Origin: an uncultured Rhodobacterales bacterium
GTDB lineage: Bacteria > Pseudomonadota > Alphaproteobacteria > Rhodobacterales > Rhodobacteraceae
DNA length: 64,000 bases
Assembly: GCA_903873585.1 (NCBI GenBank)
Contig: CAIQOV010000033.1
Coordinates: forward strand, 46,230 to 110,229
Direction of reading: 5' to 3'
The notes under the pieces are model-generated. The model searched no databases. It saw only the letters and a program-made list of their open reading frames with translations, and was not told where the DNA came from. Of this stretch, positions 44,532 through 52,182 are shown piece by piece. Numbering within the stretch: the stretch's first letter is position 1; each line of letters begins with the position of its first letter. The translations under genes were made by a program, and so were the position numbers.

Positions 44532-45199
44532 GAAGGGGCCTTTTGGGCTGCGTGAAGGTCGGCCAGCGTGTCAAGCAGGTTGGCCAAGCGGGATGCTTGC
44601 AGGGGCTGGCGGCCCAGTTCGGCATCGCGGAAGATCAGATAGTTCGCGCGGTCGCCCTCTTCTGCCAGCACCACAAGGCGGATGCCTTTGGGCGACAGAA
44701 CCGCCTCTTTGACCTTGGGGTCGCTGAAAAGCGGGGCCAGCATTGCCATGAACTGCGGTGCAGGCAAAGCGGCGGGGTCGGTGCAGCGTAAGGTGCAATC
44801 GGGGGGGAAGTTTGGCGGTAGGTTCACCGCAAAGGGCATTTGCGCGTGGGTGGAAAAGCTTTCCTGCCCATTGGCGCGCGCCATGATGTGTGTTTCGCCC
44901 TTTGACGGTTGGTGTTCGGTGACGGTGACCATCACCCAAAGCGCGGGCAGTTTGCGAAAGGTCAGGGTATCGGGCAGCGCTTGCAGGTCAATCCGCAGCC
45001 CGTTGTAGCGCCCTGCGATGCGGGCAAAGCCGGTCGGTTGAATTTGGCGCTGAAGGTCGGTCAAAAGCGATGTGGCGGCGGCGAAGTAATTGGCGCGTGA
45101 TGCGGCCCTTCCCCGCGCGGCGCGCAAAATCTGCACCATGGTTTGTGCCAGCCACAGGCCAAGTCCAAGTGCTATAAGAAGGGTGATCAGCATGGACAT
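44528..45199 (-). CDS. Hypothetical membrane-anchored protein (223 aa)
   Basis: A 223-residue protein with one N-terminal membrane helix (MLITLLIALGLGLWLAQTMVQIL), a basic stretch RAARGRAASRANY, and a soluble domain of mixed alpha/beta composition (VMVTVTEHQPSK, PPNFPPDCTLRC, RLVVLAEEGDRANYLIFRDAELG). I do not recognise the family. It is the first gene of a two-gene unit with the 87-residue membrane protein, and is isolated from the permease operon upstream by a terminator, so the link to amine metabolism is only by position. Confidence 0.65.
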   Translation of the reverse strand: MSMLITLLIALGLGLWLAQTMVQILRAARGRAASRANYFAAATSLLTDLQRQIQPTGFARIAGRYNGLRIDLQALPDTLTFRKLPALWVMVTVTEHQPSKGETHIMARANGQESFSTHAQMPFAVNLPPNFPPDCTLRCTDPAALPAPQFMAMLAPLFSDPKVKEAVLSPKGIRLVVLAEEGDRANYLIFRDAELGRQPLQASRLANLLDTLADLHAAQKAPS

Positions 45200-45219
45200 T
45201 TGGGGCCTTTCAAGAAGAA

Positions 45220-45245
45220 CCGGCCCGCTTTTTCAAGCGGGCCGG
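45220..45245 (-). terminator. Intrinsic terminator after the APC permease operon
   Basis: An 11-bp stem, CCGGCCCGCTT with AAGCGGGCCGG and a four-base loop, followed on the minus strand by TTCTTCTT. It ends the four-gene permease operon. Confidence 0.8.
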
Positions 45246-45254
45246 GGATTTTGG

Positions 45255-46694
45255 TTAGTAGCCTTTGGGCCGGGGCCAAGGCATCGTGAACTGCGATGCG
45301 CGGTTGACGAAGCGATAGCGCCAGAAGTGGAACCACAGCGAGGCCACGATGTAGAAGGCGATCATCGCCACCAGTTGCGTGCCATAGCCCAAGAACACCG
45401 CAAAGAAGGTGATGGCACACAGCGACAACAGCACGATCGAGGGCAGCGGGTGGAACGGATGTTCGTACCCGCGTATGATCGACCCCATGGGCCATTTCTT
45501 GCGGAACATGATCATGTTCAGCGGCATGAAGGTGTAATTCAACAGGCCAGACAGGATCGAGAAGGTCACCACTTGATCCAGCGGTGCTTTCAGCGCGAAA
45601 GCCAGCGCAATGGGCACCAAGAACACGATAGAGCGGTAAGGCGTGCGGAAGGTGGGGTGTACAGCCCCAAACCAGCCCGGCAGATACTTGTCGCGGCCCA
45701 GGGAAAACCAGGCCCGCGAGGCGTCGTTGATACAGCCGTTGGCCGAAGCCAGCGTGGCAAACAGCGTGCCAACACCCAGCAACCAAACCAAGGGCTGCGA
45801 GTTGGTGAGCAAAGCTGCGGTGAACAGGGGTGCGACCGAACCGTTCAAGCCATCGCCCAGATACTCCCACGGGATCAGACCGGTGCAGACATACCATGTC
45901 AGCGTCGCCGCGATCAGCAGGGTCATGATGCCAGCCAGCGTGCCAAACGGCAGCGCGCGGGCCGGAGAGCGGACTTCTTCGGCCGCTTGGGTCGTGCCTT
46001 CGATGCCCAGATAGTACCACAAACCAAAGTGCATGGCCGCCAAAACGCCGATCCAGCCATAGGGCAGGGCGGCAGAGCCAGACATCAGGTCAGCGTGCTG
46101 CATGAGCGACGTGCCAACAATGCCCGTGGTGGACAAGAACAAGATGATAATCGCGGTAAAGGCGATGGCGGTGATGACCAAGTTAAAGGTCAGCGTCGCC
46201 AGAACCCCGCGATAGTTCAGCCATGCCAAGAACATGATCGACAAGATGATGAAGGGGCGTTGATCCAGTGTGCCTTCAAAGCCCGACAATCTCGCCACTT
46301 CGGAAATCAGATAGCCCGCCGTGATGGCATTTGCGGCTTCCAACATCGTATAGGCGAAGACCAGATAAAGGCCGACGTTAAAGGCCATCAGCGGCCCGAC
46401 GATGTGCTTGGCTTGGGTATATTGCCCGCCCGCCGCAGCCACTGTCGATGTGACTTCGGAGTCGATCATAGCCACGCAAGTGTAAAGAATGCCCGCAAAC
46501 CAGCAGGCGACCAGCGCTGCATAGGCTCCGCCTTTGCCAACGGCAAAGTTCCAACCCATATATTCGCCCACAAGCACGATGCCCACGCCCAAAGCCCACA
46601 CATGGGCCGGCCCCAGCACGCGCAGCAGGCCGACACTGGTGCCATGCGGCCCCATGCCGTCGCGCTCTTTCGAGGTAATGTCAAAATCAGCCAT
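45255..46694 (-). CDS. APC superfamily permease, methylamine-pathway associated
   Basis: A 479-residue inner-membrane permease with about 12 helices. The first helix region VLGPAHVWALGVGIVLVGEY and helix 2-3 GKGGAYAALVACWFAG fit the ethanolamine/amino-acid branch of APC transporters, as does the long helix IEGTTQAAEEVRSPARALPFGT with its conserved Glu. It is the last gene of an operon with three small membrane proteins, divergent from mgsABC-gmaS. Transport of methylamine, glutamylmethylamide or another methylated amine is inferred from context only. The ATG at 46694 overlaps the preceding small gene by eight bases. Confidence 0.82.
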   Translation of the reverse strand: MADFDITSKERDGMGPHGTSVGLLRVLGPAHVWALGVGIVLVGEYMGWNFAVGKGGAYAALVACWFAGILYTCVAMIDSEVTSTVAAAGGQYTQAKHIVGPLMAFNVGLYLVFAYTMLEAANAITAGYLISEVARLSGFEGTLDQRPFIILSIMFLAWLNYRGVLATLTFNLVITAIAFTAIIILFLSTTGIVGTSLMQHADLMSGSAALPYGWIGVLAAMHFGLWYYLGIEGTTQAAEEVRSPARALPFGTLAGIMTLLIAATLTWYVCTGLIPWEYLGDGLNGSVAPLFTAALLTNSQPLVWLLGVGTLFATLASANGCINDASRAWFSLGRDKYLPGWFGAVHPTFRTPYRSIVFLVPIALAFALKAPLDQVVTFSILSGLLNYTFMPLNMIMFRKKWPMGSIIRGYEHPFHPLPSIVLLSLCAITFFAVFLGYGTQLVAMIAFYIVASLWFHFWRYRFVNRASQFTMPWPRPKGY

Positions 46695-46863
46695 GATGAC
46701 CTCCTTGTGCTTCGGTCATAGCTTCCAACTCGCCCTCGCGTGACGAGGTGAGAACCTCTTCCGAATAGGTCGAGTCGGTTTTCAGCCAGTCGATCACCAT
46801 GTACAGCGCAAAGACCGCTGAGAGGCCCCAGGCCGCATATTCTGCATAATTCCAGATGCTCAT
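46687..46863 (-). CDS. 58-residue single-pass membrane protein
   Basis: A very small protein whose sequence starts MSIWNYAEYAAWGLSAV, forms one membrane helix to about YMVIDWL (residue 27) and ends in an acidic tail with TYSEEVLTSS and a Gly/His end. Its stop lies eight bases inside the permease gene, so the two are translationally coupled, and it follows the 125-residue gene by seven bases. The N-terminal short helix and charged tail suggest an accessory subunit of the permease. I know no named family. Confidence 0.7.
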   Translation of the reverse strand: MSIWNYAEYAAWGLSAVFALYMVIDWLKTDSTYSEEVLTSSREGELEAMTEAQGGHHG

Positions 46864-46870
46864 AGCGCCC

Positions 46871-47248
46871 TCACTTGTCGAATTTTTCCGCGATGACTTC
46901 GCGGTATTCGGTTTCAGAGAATTTCAACATCAGCACGTAATAGGCCACGATGATCACGATCATCACAACCAAGGCTGTGACAGAAAAGCTGTAATCATAG
47001 CGGGCATTGATGATGTCGGAAACGGCGGCAGGGTCGGTAAAGCCAAGGGCGTTATACTGCGCGATTTGCGCCGCGTTTTGGCCCATGGCTTCCCATGTTT
47101 GGCCTGCGCCTTCGGGAACGGTCTTCACGCCCCCTGCCAGCCCCAAAAACATTGGGATGTAAAGCGCGCCGAAGGTCAGCGCCATCAGCACGATGACGTC
47201 GAACAACTGGCTCAGTTTGCCCTGTTTGGGTGCTACATAATGGGCCAT
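46871..47248 (-). CDS. 125-residue two-helix membrane protein
   Basis: The protein has two membrane helices, LFDVIVLMALTFGALYIPMFLGL (about 14-36) and FSVTALVVMIVIIVAYYVLML (about 88-108). They are joined by a polar loop of about 50 residues (GAGQTWEAMGQNAAQIAQYN and ALGFTDPAAVSDIINARYD) that should face the periplasm. The C-terminus KFSETEYREVIAEKFDK is charged. It sits in the middle of the permease operon, two bases after the 95-residue gene. No family is known to me; an accessory transport role is inferred. Confidence 0.72.
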   Translation of the reverse strand: MAHYVAPKQGKLSQLFDVIVLMALTFGALYIPMFLGLAGGVKTVPEGAGQTWEAMGQNAAQIAQYNALGFTDPAAVSDIINARYDYSFSVTALVVMIVIIVAYYVLMLKFSETEYREVIAEKFDK

Positions 47249-47250
47249 GA

Positions 47251-47538
47251 TTACCTCCGCGCTGCGCGGGCTTCATCAAGAAACTTGATGTCCAGCCCAT
47301 ACATGAAATCGCGATCTTCGCGGTAATGGCGCAACATGGCCAAGATGGCGGCCGTGTTGAACAGCAAGATCACAGCACCCGCAATAAGCAACAGCACCCG
47401 TGCCGTGCCGTTTGGCGCAAGGTTCCATGTGGCCAAAGCCACAAAGATAATCGCGAACCATAGGCCCAGCACAAAAGCCCAAGCGACACGTATGTCACCC
47501 TTGTGCATGGCCTCGATCCTAGCATTCAGATCTGACAT
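47251..47538 (-). CDS. 95-residue two-helix membrane protein, first gene of the permease operon
   Basis: The protein begins MSDLNARIEAMHKGDIRVA, then two helices, WAFVLGLWFAIIFVALATWNL (about 19-39) and ARVLLLIAGAVILLFNTAAIL (about 45-65), and ends with a charged region RHYREDRDFMYGLDIKFLDEA. The start is ATG 47538 behind GGGAGGG. The stop is followed after two bases by the next gene. No named family; close spacing with three more membrane-protein genes argues for one complex. Confidence 0.72.
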   Translation of the reverse strand: MSDLNARIEAMHKGDIRVAWAFVLGLWFAIIFVALATWNLAPNGTARVLLLIAGAVILLFNTAAILAMLRHYREDRDFMYGLDIKFLDEARAARR

Positions 47539-47611
47539 TGTTTCCCTCCCTTTGGCCTTTCGTCGGACGGGCTGGCCTTGGTGCCCGTTTCCTTTCCCGA
47601 CATCTTTTTTT

Positions 47612-47759
47612 CTTTCAGGAAACTCTGCCCGCAGCCGTCTGTCAAGAAAAGTCTTGTTTGCGCGCAAAATAGCCGTTTTCGGGCGACCTGCGCGCCGCAT
47701 TGCATCTTGGTCAAAAAAGTTTCCTGACAGTTGATATGGCGAAACTTCCCTGCTAGCGT
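47612..47759. promoter_or_regulatory. Divergent promoter region between the permease operon and mgs-gmaS
   Basis: The sequence AGTTTCCTGACAG (47718-47730) faces mgsA; its close copy GAGTTTCCTGAAAG is on the minus strand at 47612-47625 facing the permease operon. For mgsA, TTGATA (47731) and TAGCGT (47754) form a -35/-10 pair; on the minus strand TTGACA lies at 47640-47645. The paired motifs suggest common regulation. Confidence 0.45.
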
Positions 47760-47785
47760 GATCCAAACTTGCAAGGAGACTCACC

Positions 47786-48682
47786 ATGTGTGGCATCGTT
47801 GGGCTGTTCCTAAAGGACGCAAGCCTTGAGCCGAAATTGGGCGCAATGCTGGCGGATATGCTGGTCACGATGACAGATCGTGGCCCAGATTCGGCAGGCA
47901 TCGCCATTTACTCTGGTGCTGGCAAAGGCCGCGCCAAGCTGACCGTGCAATCAGCCCATCCCGGGCGTGATTTTGCCAATTTGGATGCGGATCTTAAAGA
48001 CGCCATCGGCACGCCCGTGCTGATGTTGATCAAAGACACCCATGCCATGCTGGAAGTGCCTTTGGCCCAGTTGGAAGCGGCGCGCTCTGCCCTGACGCAT
48101 CTGCGCCCCGAGGTCAAAGTGATGAGTGCCGGCGAAGGGATCGAGATTTTCAAGGAAGTCGGCCTGCCCAAAGACGTGGCAACCCGCTTTGGCATCGCCA
48201 AAATGGGCGGCACGCATGGCATCGGCCACACCCGCATGGCAACGGAATCGGCTGTGACGACAATGGGCGCACACCCGTTTTCGACCGGCAACGATCAGTG
48301 CTTGGTCCATAACGGTTCGCTGTCGAACCACAACGGCGTGCGGCGTGAGCTCAAGCGCCTTGGCATGACGTTTGAAACGGAAAACGACACCGAAGTCGGT
48401 GCTGCCTTCATCAGCCACAAGCTGCAAAGCGGCGACACTTTGGGCCATGCGCTGGAAGCGACCCTGACTGATCTGGACGGGTTTTTCACCTTCGTCGTCG
48501 GCACCAAGAACGGCTTTGGCGTGGTGCGTGACCCCATTGCCTGCAAGCCCGCTGTGATGGCCGAAACTGACCAATACGTCGCCTTTGGCAGCGAATACCG
48601 CGCCTTGGTGAACCTGCCCGGTATCGAAACCGCCCGCATCTGGGAGCCGGAACCCGCCACTGTTTACTTCTGGGAGCGTTAA
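47786..48682 (+). CDS. mgsA: N-methylglutamate synthase subunit A (class II glutamine amidotransferase domain)
   Basis: A 298-residue protein with the amidotransferase N-terminus MCGIVGLF, where Cys2 becomes the nucleophile after Met removal. Further motifs are GIGHTRMATESAVTTMGAHPF (near residues 147-167) and VHNGSLSNHNGVRREL. In N-methylglutamate synthase it hydrolyses gamma-glutamylmethylamide or handles its amide and passes methylamine to the FMN subunit. It is the first gene of mgsABC-gmaS, with AAGGAGA before the ATG. Three bases separate it from mgsB. Confidence 0.92.
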   Translation: MCGIVGLFLKDASLEPKLGAMLADMLVTMTDRGPDSAGIAIYSGAGKGRAKLTVQSAHPGRDFANLDADLKDAIGTPVLMLIKDTHAMLEVPLAQLEAARSALTHLRPEVKVMSAGEGIEIFKEVGLPKDVATRFGIAKMGGTHGIGHTRMATESAVTTMGAHPFSTGNDQCLVHNGSLSNHNGVRRELKRLGMTFETENDTEVGAAFISHKLQSGDTLGHALEATLTDLDGFFTFVVGTKNGFGVVRDPIACKPAVMAETDQYVAFGSEYRALVNLPGIETARIWEPEPATVYFWER

Positions 48683-48685
48683 GGA

Positions 48686-49375
48686 ATGCAGACTTTCGAT
48701 CTGTCCAAAGACGGCCTGCGTGCCTTGAACTCATCTCTGCACGCGCTCAAGGGTCAGACCAACATGACGGCTTGGGAAGTTATCAACCCCAAGGGCGCGC
48801 ACGCCATTGCTGCGGGTGTTGATGCGCCGGTGGAAATCACTGTGCGCGGGTCAACCGGCTACTATTGCGCGGGCATGAACAAGCAAGCGTCGATCTTTAT
48901 CAAAGGCTCGGCTGGTCCGGGTGTTGCTGAAAACATGATGTCGGGCAAAGTCGTGATTGACGGCGATGCCAGCCAATATGCCGGTGCCACAGGGCGCGGT
49001 GGGTTGCTGGTGATCAAGGGCAACGCTTCGTCACGTTGCGGCATTTCGATGAAGGGCATCGAGATCGTCGTGCATGGCAACATCGGCCATATGTCGTGCT
49101 TCATGGCGCAATCTGGTTCGGTCGTGGTGCTGGGTGACGCAGGCGAAGCGCTGGGCGATTCCTTGTACGAAGCGCGGCTTTTTGTGCGCGGCAAGGTGAA
49201 GTCGCTGGGGGCTGACTGCATCGAAAAAGAGATGCGCCCCGAACATTACGCGCTTGTGGAAGACCTGCTGCGTCGCGGCGAAGCCGATCACAAGGCCAAG
49301 CCAGAGCAATTCCGCCGCTATGGGTCGGCCCGTAAGCTGTATAACTTCAATATCGACAACGCTGCGGCGTACTGA
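48686..49375 (+). CDS. mgsB: N-methylglutamate synthase subunit B (GXGXG domain)
   Basis: A 229-residue protein corresponding to the GXGXG beta-helix domain at the C-terminus of glutamate synthase large subunit. Repeating glycine-rich turns are seen in VVIDGDASQYAGATGRGGL, LVIKGNASSRCGISM, IVVHGNIGHMSC and VVVLGDAGEALGDS. The domain has a structural role between the amidotransferase and synthase parts. The stand-alone form next to separate A and C genes is typical for Mgs. Seven bases separate it from mgsC. Confidence 0.92.
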   Translation: MQTFDLSKDGLRALNSSLHALKGQTNMTAWEVINPKGAHAIAAGVDAPVEITVRGSTGYYCAGMNKQASIFIKGSAGPGVAENMMSGKVVIDGDASQYAGATGRGGLLVIKGNASSRCGISMKGIEIVVHGNIGHMSCFMAQSGSVVVLGDAGEALGDSLYEARLFVRGKVKSLGADCIEKEMRPEHYALVEDLLRRGEADHKAKPEQFRRYGSARKLYNFNIDNAAAY

Positions 49376-49382
49376 GGCAGAT

Positions 49383-50711
49383 ATGAGCGATTTTCCCCAC
49401 ACCCCGCCGAAAATGTCGTGGACCTTTTCCAACGACGTGAACGCTGAAATCCGCCGCGCGGCCGCCACTGGGATTTATGACATCCGTGGCGGTGGCTCTA
49501 AGCGCCGCTTGCCGCATTTTGACGACCTGCTGTTCTTGGGCGCGTCAATCTCACGCTATCCGCTGGAAGGCTACCGTGAAAAATGCGCCACCGATGTGTG
49601 GCTGGGCACCCGTTTTGCCAAGAACCCGATCCATCTGGACATTCCGATCACCATCGCGGGCATGTCGTTTGGCGCGCTGTCTGGCCCCGCGAAAGAGGCT
49701 TTGGGGCGCGGCGCTTCGGCGGCTGGCACCTCGACCACGACAGGCGACGGCGGGATGACCGAAGAGGAACGCGGCCATTCCAAGTCGCTGGTCTATCAAT
49801 ACCTGCCCTCGCGCTACGGCATGAACCCTGACGACCTACGCCGCGCTGACGCGATTGAGGTTGTGGTGGGGCAGGGTGCTAAGCCCGGTGGCGGCGGGAT
49901 GCTGCTGGGGCAGAAAATCTCTGACCGCGTGGCCAATATGCGCAACCTGCCCAAGGGCATCGACCAACGCTCGGCCTGCCGTCACCCTGACTGGACTGGT
50001 CCGGATGATCTGGAAATCAAGATTTTGGAGATCCGCGAGATCACCAATTGGGAAAAACCGATCTACATCAAAATCGGTGGCGCGCGTCCCTATTACGACA
50101 CGGCCCTAGCCGTGAAGGCTGGCGCTGACGTTGTGGTGCTTGACGGGATGCAGGGCGGTACGGCTGCCACGCAAGACGTGTTCATCGAAAACGTCGGTAT
50201 GCCGATCTTGGCCTGTATCCCCTTGGCCGTTAAGGCGCTGCAAGATTTGGGGATGCACCGCAAAGTGCAGCTGATCGTATCGGGCGGTATCCGCACGGGG
50301 GCAGATGTGGCCAAGGCTATGGCTTTGGGCGCAGATGCCGTTGCAATCGGTACGGCGGCCCTGATCGCCTTGGGCGACAATGATCCCGCGTTGGAGGCTG
50401 AGTATAACAAGCTTGGCACCACGGCTGGTGCATACGACGATTGGCACGAAGGCAAAGACCCTGCCGGCATCACAACCCAAAACCCCGAGCTTGCCGCACG
50501 GTTTGATCCCGTTCTGGGCGGTCGCCGCCTGAAAAACTACCTCAAAGTCATGACGCTAGAGGCGCAGACGATTGCGCGCGCCTGTGGCAAGAACCACCTG
50601 CACAACCTTGAACCCGAAGACCTTTGCGCGCTGACGATCGAAGGCGCTGCCATGGCTGGGGTTCCCCTTGCAGGCACCAACTGGATACCGGGCCGCAACG
50701 GCGGTTTCTAA
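49383..50711 (+). CDS. mgsC: N-methylglutamate synthase subunit C (FMN-binding glutamate synthase domain)
   Basis: A 442-residue FMN enzyme using 2-oxoglutarate and the methylamine unit to form N-methylglutamate. The FMN barrel motifs are AGMSFGALSGPAKEAL (near residue 92), KPGGGGMLLGQKIS, and LIVSGGIRTGADVAKAMALG, with GADAVAIGTAALIALG as phosphate loop. The CX5CX4C cysteine motif that holds the [3Fe-4S] cluster of glutamate synthase is missing: the corresponding place before GITTQNPEL has AYDDWHEGKDPA. This suggests a cluster-free synthase. Confidence 0.92.
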   Translation: MSDFPHTPPKMSWTFSNDVNAEIRRAAATGIYDIRGGGSKRRLPHFDDLLFLGASISRYPLEGYREKCATDVWLGTRFAKNPIHLDIPITIAGMSFGALSGPAKEALGRGASAAGTSTTTGDGGMTEEERGHSKSLVYQYLPSRYGMNPDDLRRADAIEVVVGQGAKPGGGGMLLGQKISDRVANMRNLPKGIDQRSACRHPDWTGPDDLEIKILEIREITNWEKPIYIKIGGARPYYDTALAVKAGADVVVLDGMQGGTAATQDVFIENVGMPILACIPLAVKALQDLGMHRKVQLIVSGGIRTGADVAKAMALGADAVAIGTAALIALGDNDPALEAEYNKLGTTAGAYDDWHEGKDPAGITTQNPELAARFDPVLGGRRLKNYLKVMTLEAQTIARACGKNHLHNLEPEDLCALTIEGAAMAGVPLAGTNWIPGRNGGF

Positions 50712-50736
50712 GAAAAAAACGAACAGGGAGACTATA

Positions 50737-52056
50737 ATGTCACACGCTCCGACCAAGGATCTGGCCGCTTGGGCCAAAGAACGCGGTGTTAAGTACTTCA
50801 TGATCTCCTACACCGACTTGTTCGGTGGTCAGCGCGCCAAACTGGTGCCGACACAGGCGATCAACGACATGGTGGACGATGGGGCAGGCTTTGCTGGCTT
50901 TGCCACTTGGCTTGACCTGACCCCCGCCCACCCCGATCTGATGGCTGTGCCTGATCCGTCCTCGGCCATTCAGTTGCCGTGGAAAAAGGATGTGGCATGG
51001 GTCGCCGCGCGTGCGACGATGGAAGGCAAACTGGTCGACCAAGCGCCGCGCAACGTGCTGGAACGTCTGGTGGGCGAAGCCGCCAAGGAAGGCTTGCGCA
51101 TCAAGACGGGGGTCGAGCCTGAGTTCTTCTTGCTGAACCCCGAAGGCACGCAGATTTCCGACCCCTACGATACCGCCGAAAAGCCCTGCTATGACCAGCA
51201 AGCGGTGATGCGCCGCTATGACGTGATCGCCGAAGCCTGCGATTACATGCTGGAACTGGGCTGGGAAGCCTATCAAAACGACCATGAAGACGCGATTGGC
51301 CAGTTTGAGATGAACTGGAAATACGACGACGCGATGCAAACCGCTGACAAGCACAGCTTCTTCAAGTTCATGATGAAGTCGGTCGCTGAAAAGCACGGCT
51401 ACCGCGCGACCTTTATGCCCAAGCCGTTCAAAGGGCTGACAGGATCAGGCTGCCACGCGCATATCTCGGTTTGGAGCTTGGATGGCAAGTCGAACGTCTT
51501 CTCGGACCCGTCCAAAGAACTGTCGCTGTCGGATCGTGGCCGCACGTTCCTTGGCGGTATCATGAAGCACGCCTCGGCACTGGCTGCGATCTGCAACCCG
51601 ACCGTGAACAGCTACAAGCGCATCAACGCCCCGCGCACCTCGTCAGGGGCCACTTGGGCGCCCAACACGGTGACATGGACAGGCAACAACCGCACCCACA
51701 TGGTGCGCGTCCCCGGCCCGGGCCGATTTGAGTTGCGCCTGCCCGATGGCGCGGCCAACCCCTACCTGCTGCAAGCCGTCATCATCGCCGCCGGCCTTGA
51801 CGGCGTGCGCACCAATGCCGATCCGGGCAAGCGTTACGACATCGACATGTACCAGCAAGGCCACCTTGTGAAAGGCGCCCCCAAACTGCCGCTGAACCTG
51901 CTGGATGCCTTGCGCGAATACGACAAGGACAAGACGCTGAAAGCGATGATGGGCGAAGAATTCTCGACCGCCTTCATCAAGCTCAAAATGCGCGAGTGGA
52001 ACAGCTACGCCTCGCACTTCTCGGCATGGGAAAACGAAAACACGCTGGATATCTAA
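50737..52056 (+). CDS. gmaS: Gamma-glutamylmethylamide synthetase
   Basis: A 439-residue member of the glutamine synthetase superfamily that ligates methylamine to glutamate using ATP. Metal/ATP ligands are in GVEPEFFLL (near residue 128), the His in GSGCHAHISVW (near 240), and arginine and acidic residues in RVPGPGRFELRLPDGAANPY (near 328-347). Length and the N-terminal YFMISYTDLFGGQRAK segment match GmaS. The start has AGGGAG upstream. It ends the mgs operon with a strong terminator. The overall role is entry of monomethylamine into the N-methylglutamate pathway. Confidence 0.93.
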   Translation: MSHAPTKDLAAWAKERGVKYFMISYTDLFGGQRAKLVPTQAINDMVDDGAGFAGFATWLDLTPAHPDLMAVPDPSSAIQLPWKKDVAWVAARATMEGKLVDQAPRNVLERLVGEAAKEGLRIKTGVEPEFFLLNPEGTQISDPYDTAEKPCYDQQAVMRRYDVIAEACDYMLELGWEAYQNDHEDAIGQFEMNWKYDDAMQTADKHSFFKFMMKSVAEKHGYRATFMPKPFKGLTGSGCHAHISVWSLDGKSNVFSDPSKELSLSDRGRTFLGGIMKHASALAAICNPTVNSYKRINAPRTSSGATWAPNTVTWTGNNRTHMVRVPGPGRFELRLPDGAANPYLLQAVIIAAGLDGVRTNADPGKRYDIDMYQQGHLVKGAPKLPLNLLDALREYDKDKTLKAMMGEEFSTAFIKLKMREWNSYASHFSAWENENTLDI

Positions 52057-52074
52057 GCTCAGCCCACGAACAAA

Positions 52075-52102
52075 AAGCCCCCGCCAACCAGCGGGGGCTT
52101 TT
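52075..52102 (+). terminator. Intrinsic terminator after gmaS
   Basis: A 10-bp GC stem, AAGCCCCCGC with GCGGGGGCTT, around a six-base loop, followed by T residues. Confidence 0.9.
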
Positions 52103-52106
52103 CCTA

Positions 52107-52128
52107 TTTCATACTTGCACAAATATCC
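52107..52128 (-). repeat. Dispersed 22-base intergenic repeat, copy 3
   Basis: On the minus strand GGATATTTGTGCAAG followed by TATGAAA, one substitution from copies 1 and 2. It lies between gmaS and the UxaA-like gene. Confidence 0.7.
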
Positions 52129-52182
52129 CACGGGGAGGTCTGGAGGGGTGTGAAACCCCTCCGGTGGAAAAGTGCTGACCTG

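Noticed and set aside
45090..46721. 543-codon open frame on the plus strand
   Set aside because: It is antisense to the APC permease and two other genes, with Gln/Arg/His-rich low-complexity translation typical of the complement of a GC-rich membrane-protein gene.
26270..52056. Anaerobic (pyrrolysine) or Mau-type methylamine metabolism
   Set aside because: No mttB/mtbB-like methyltransferase with in-frame TAG and no mauA/mauB-like gene is present; all steps match the oxidative N-methylglutamate route.
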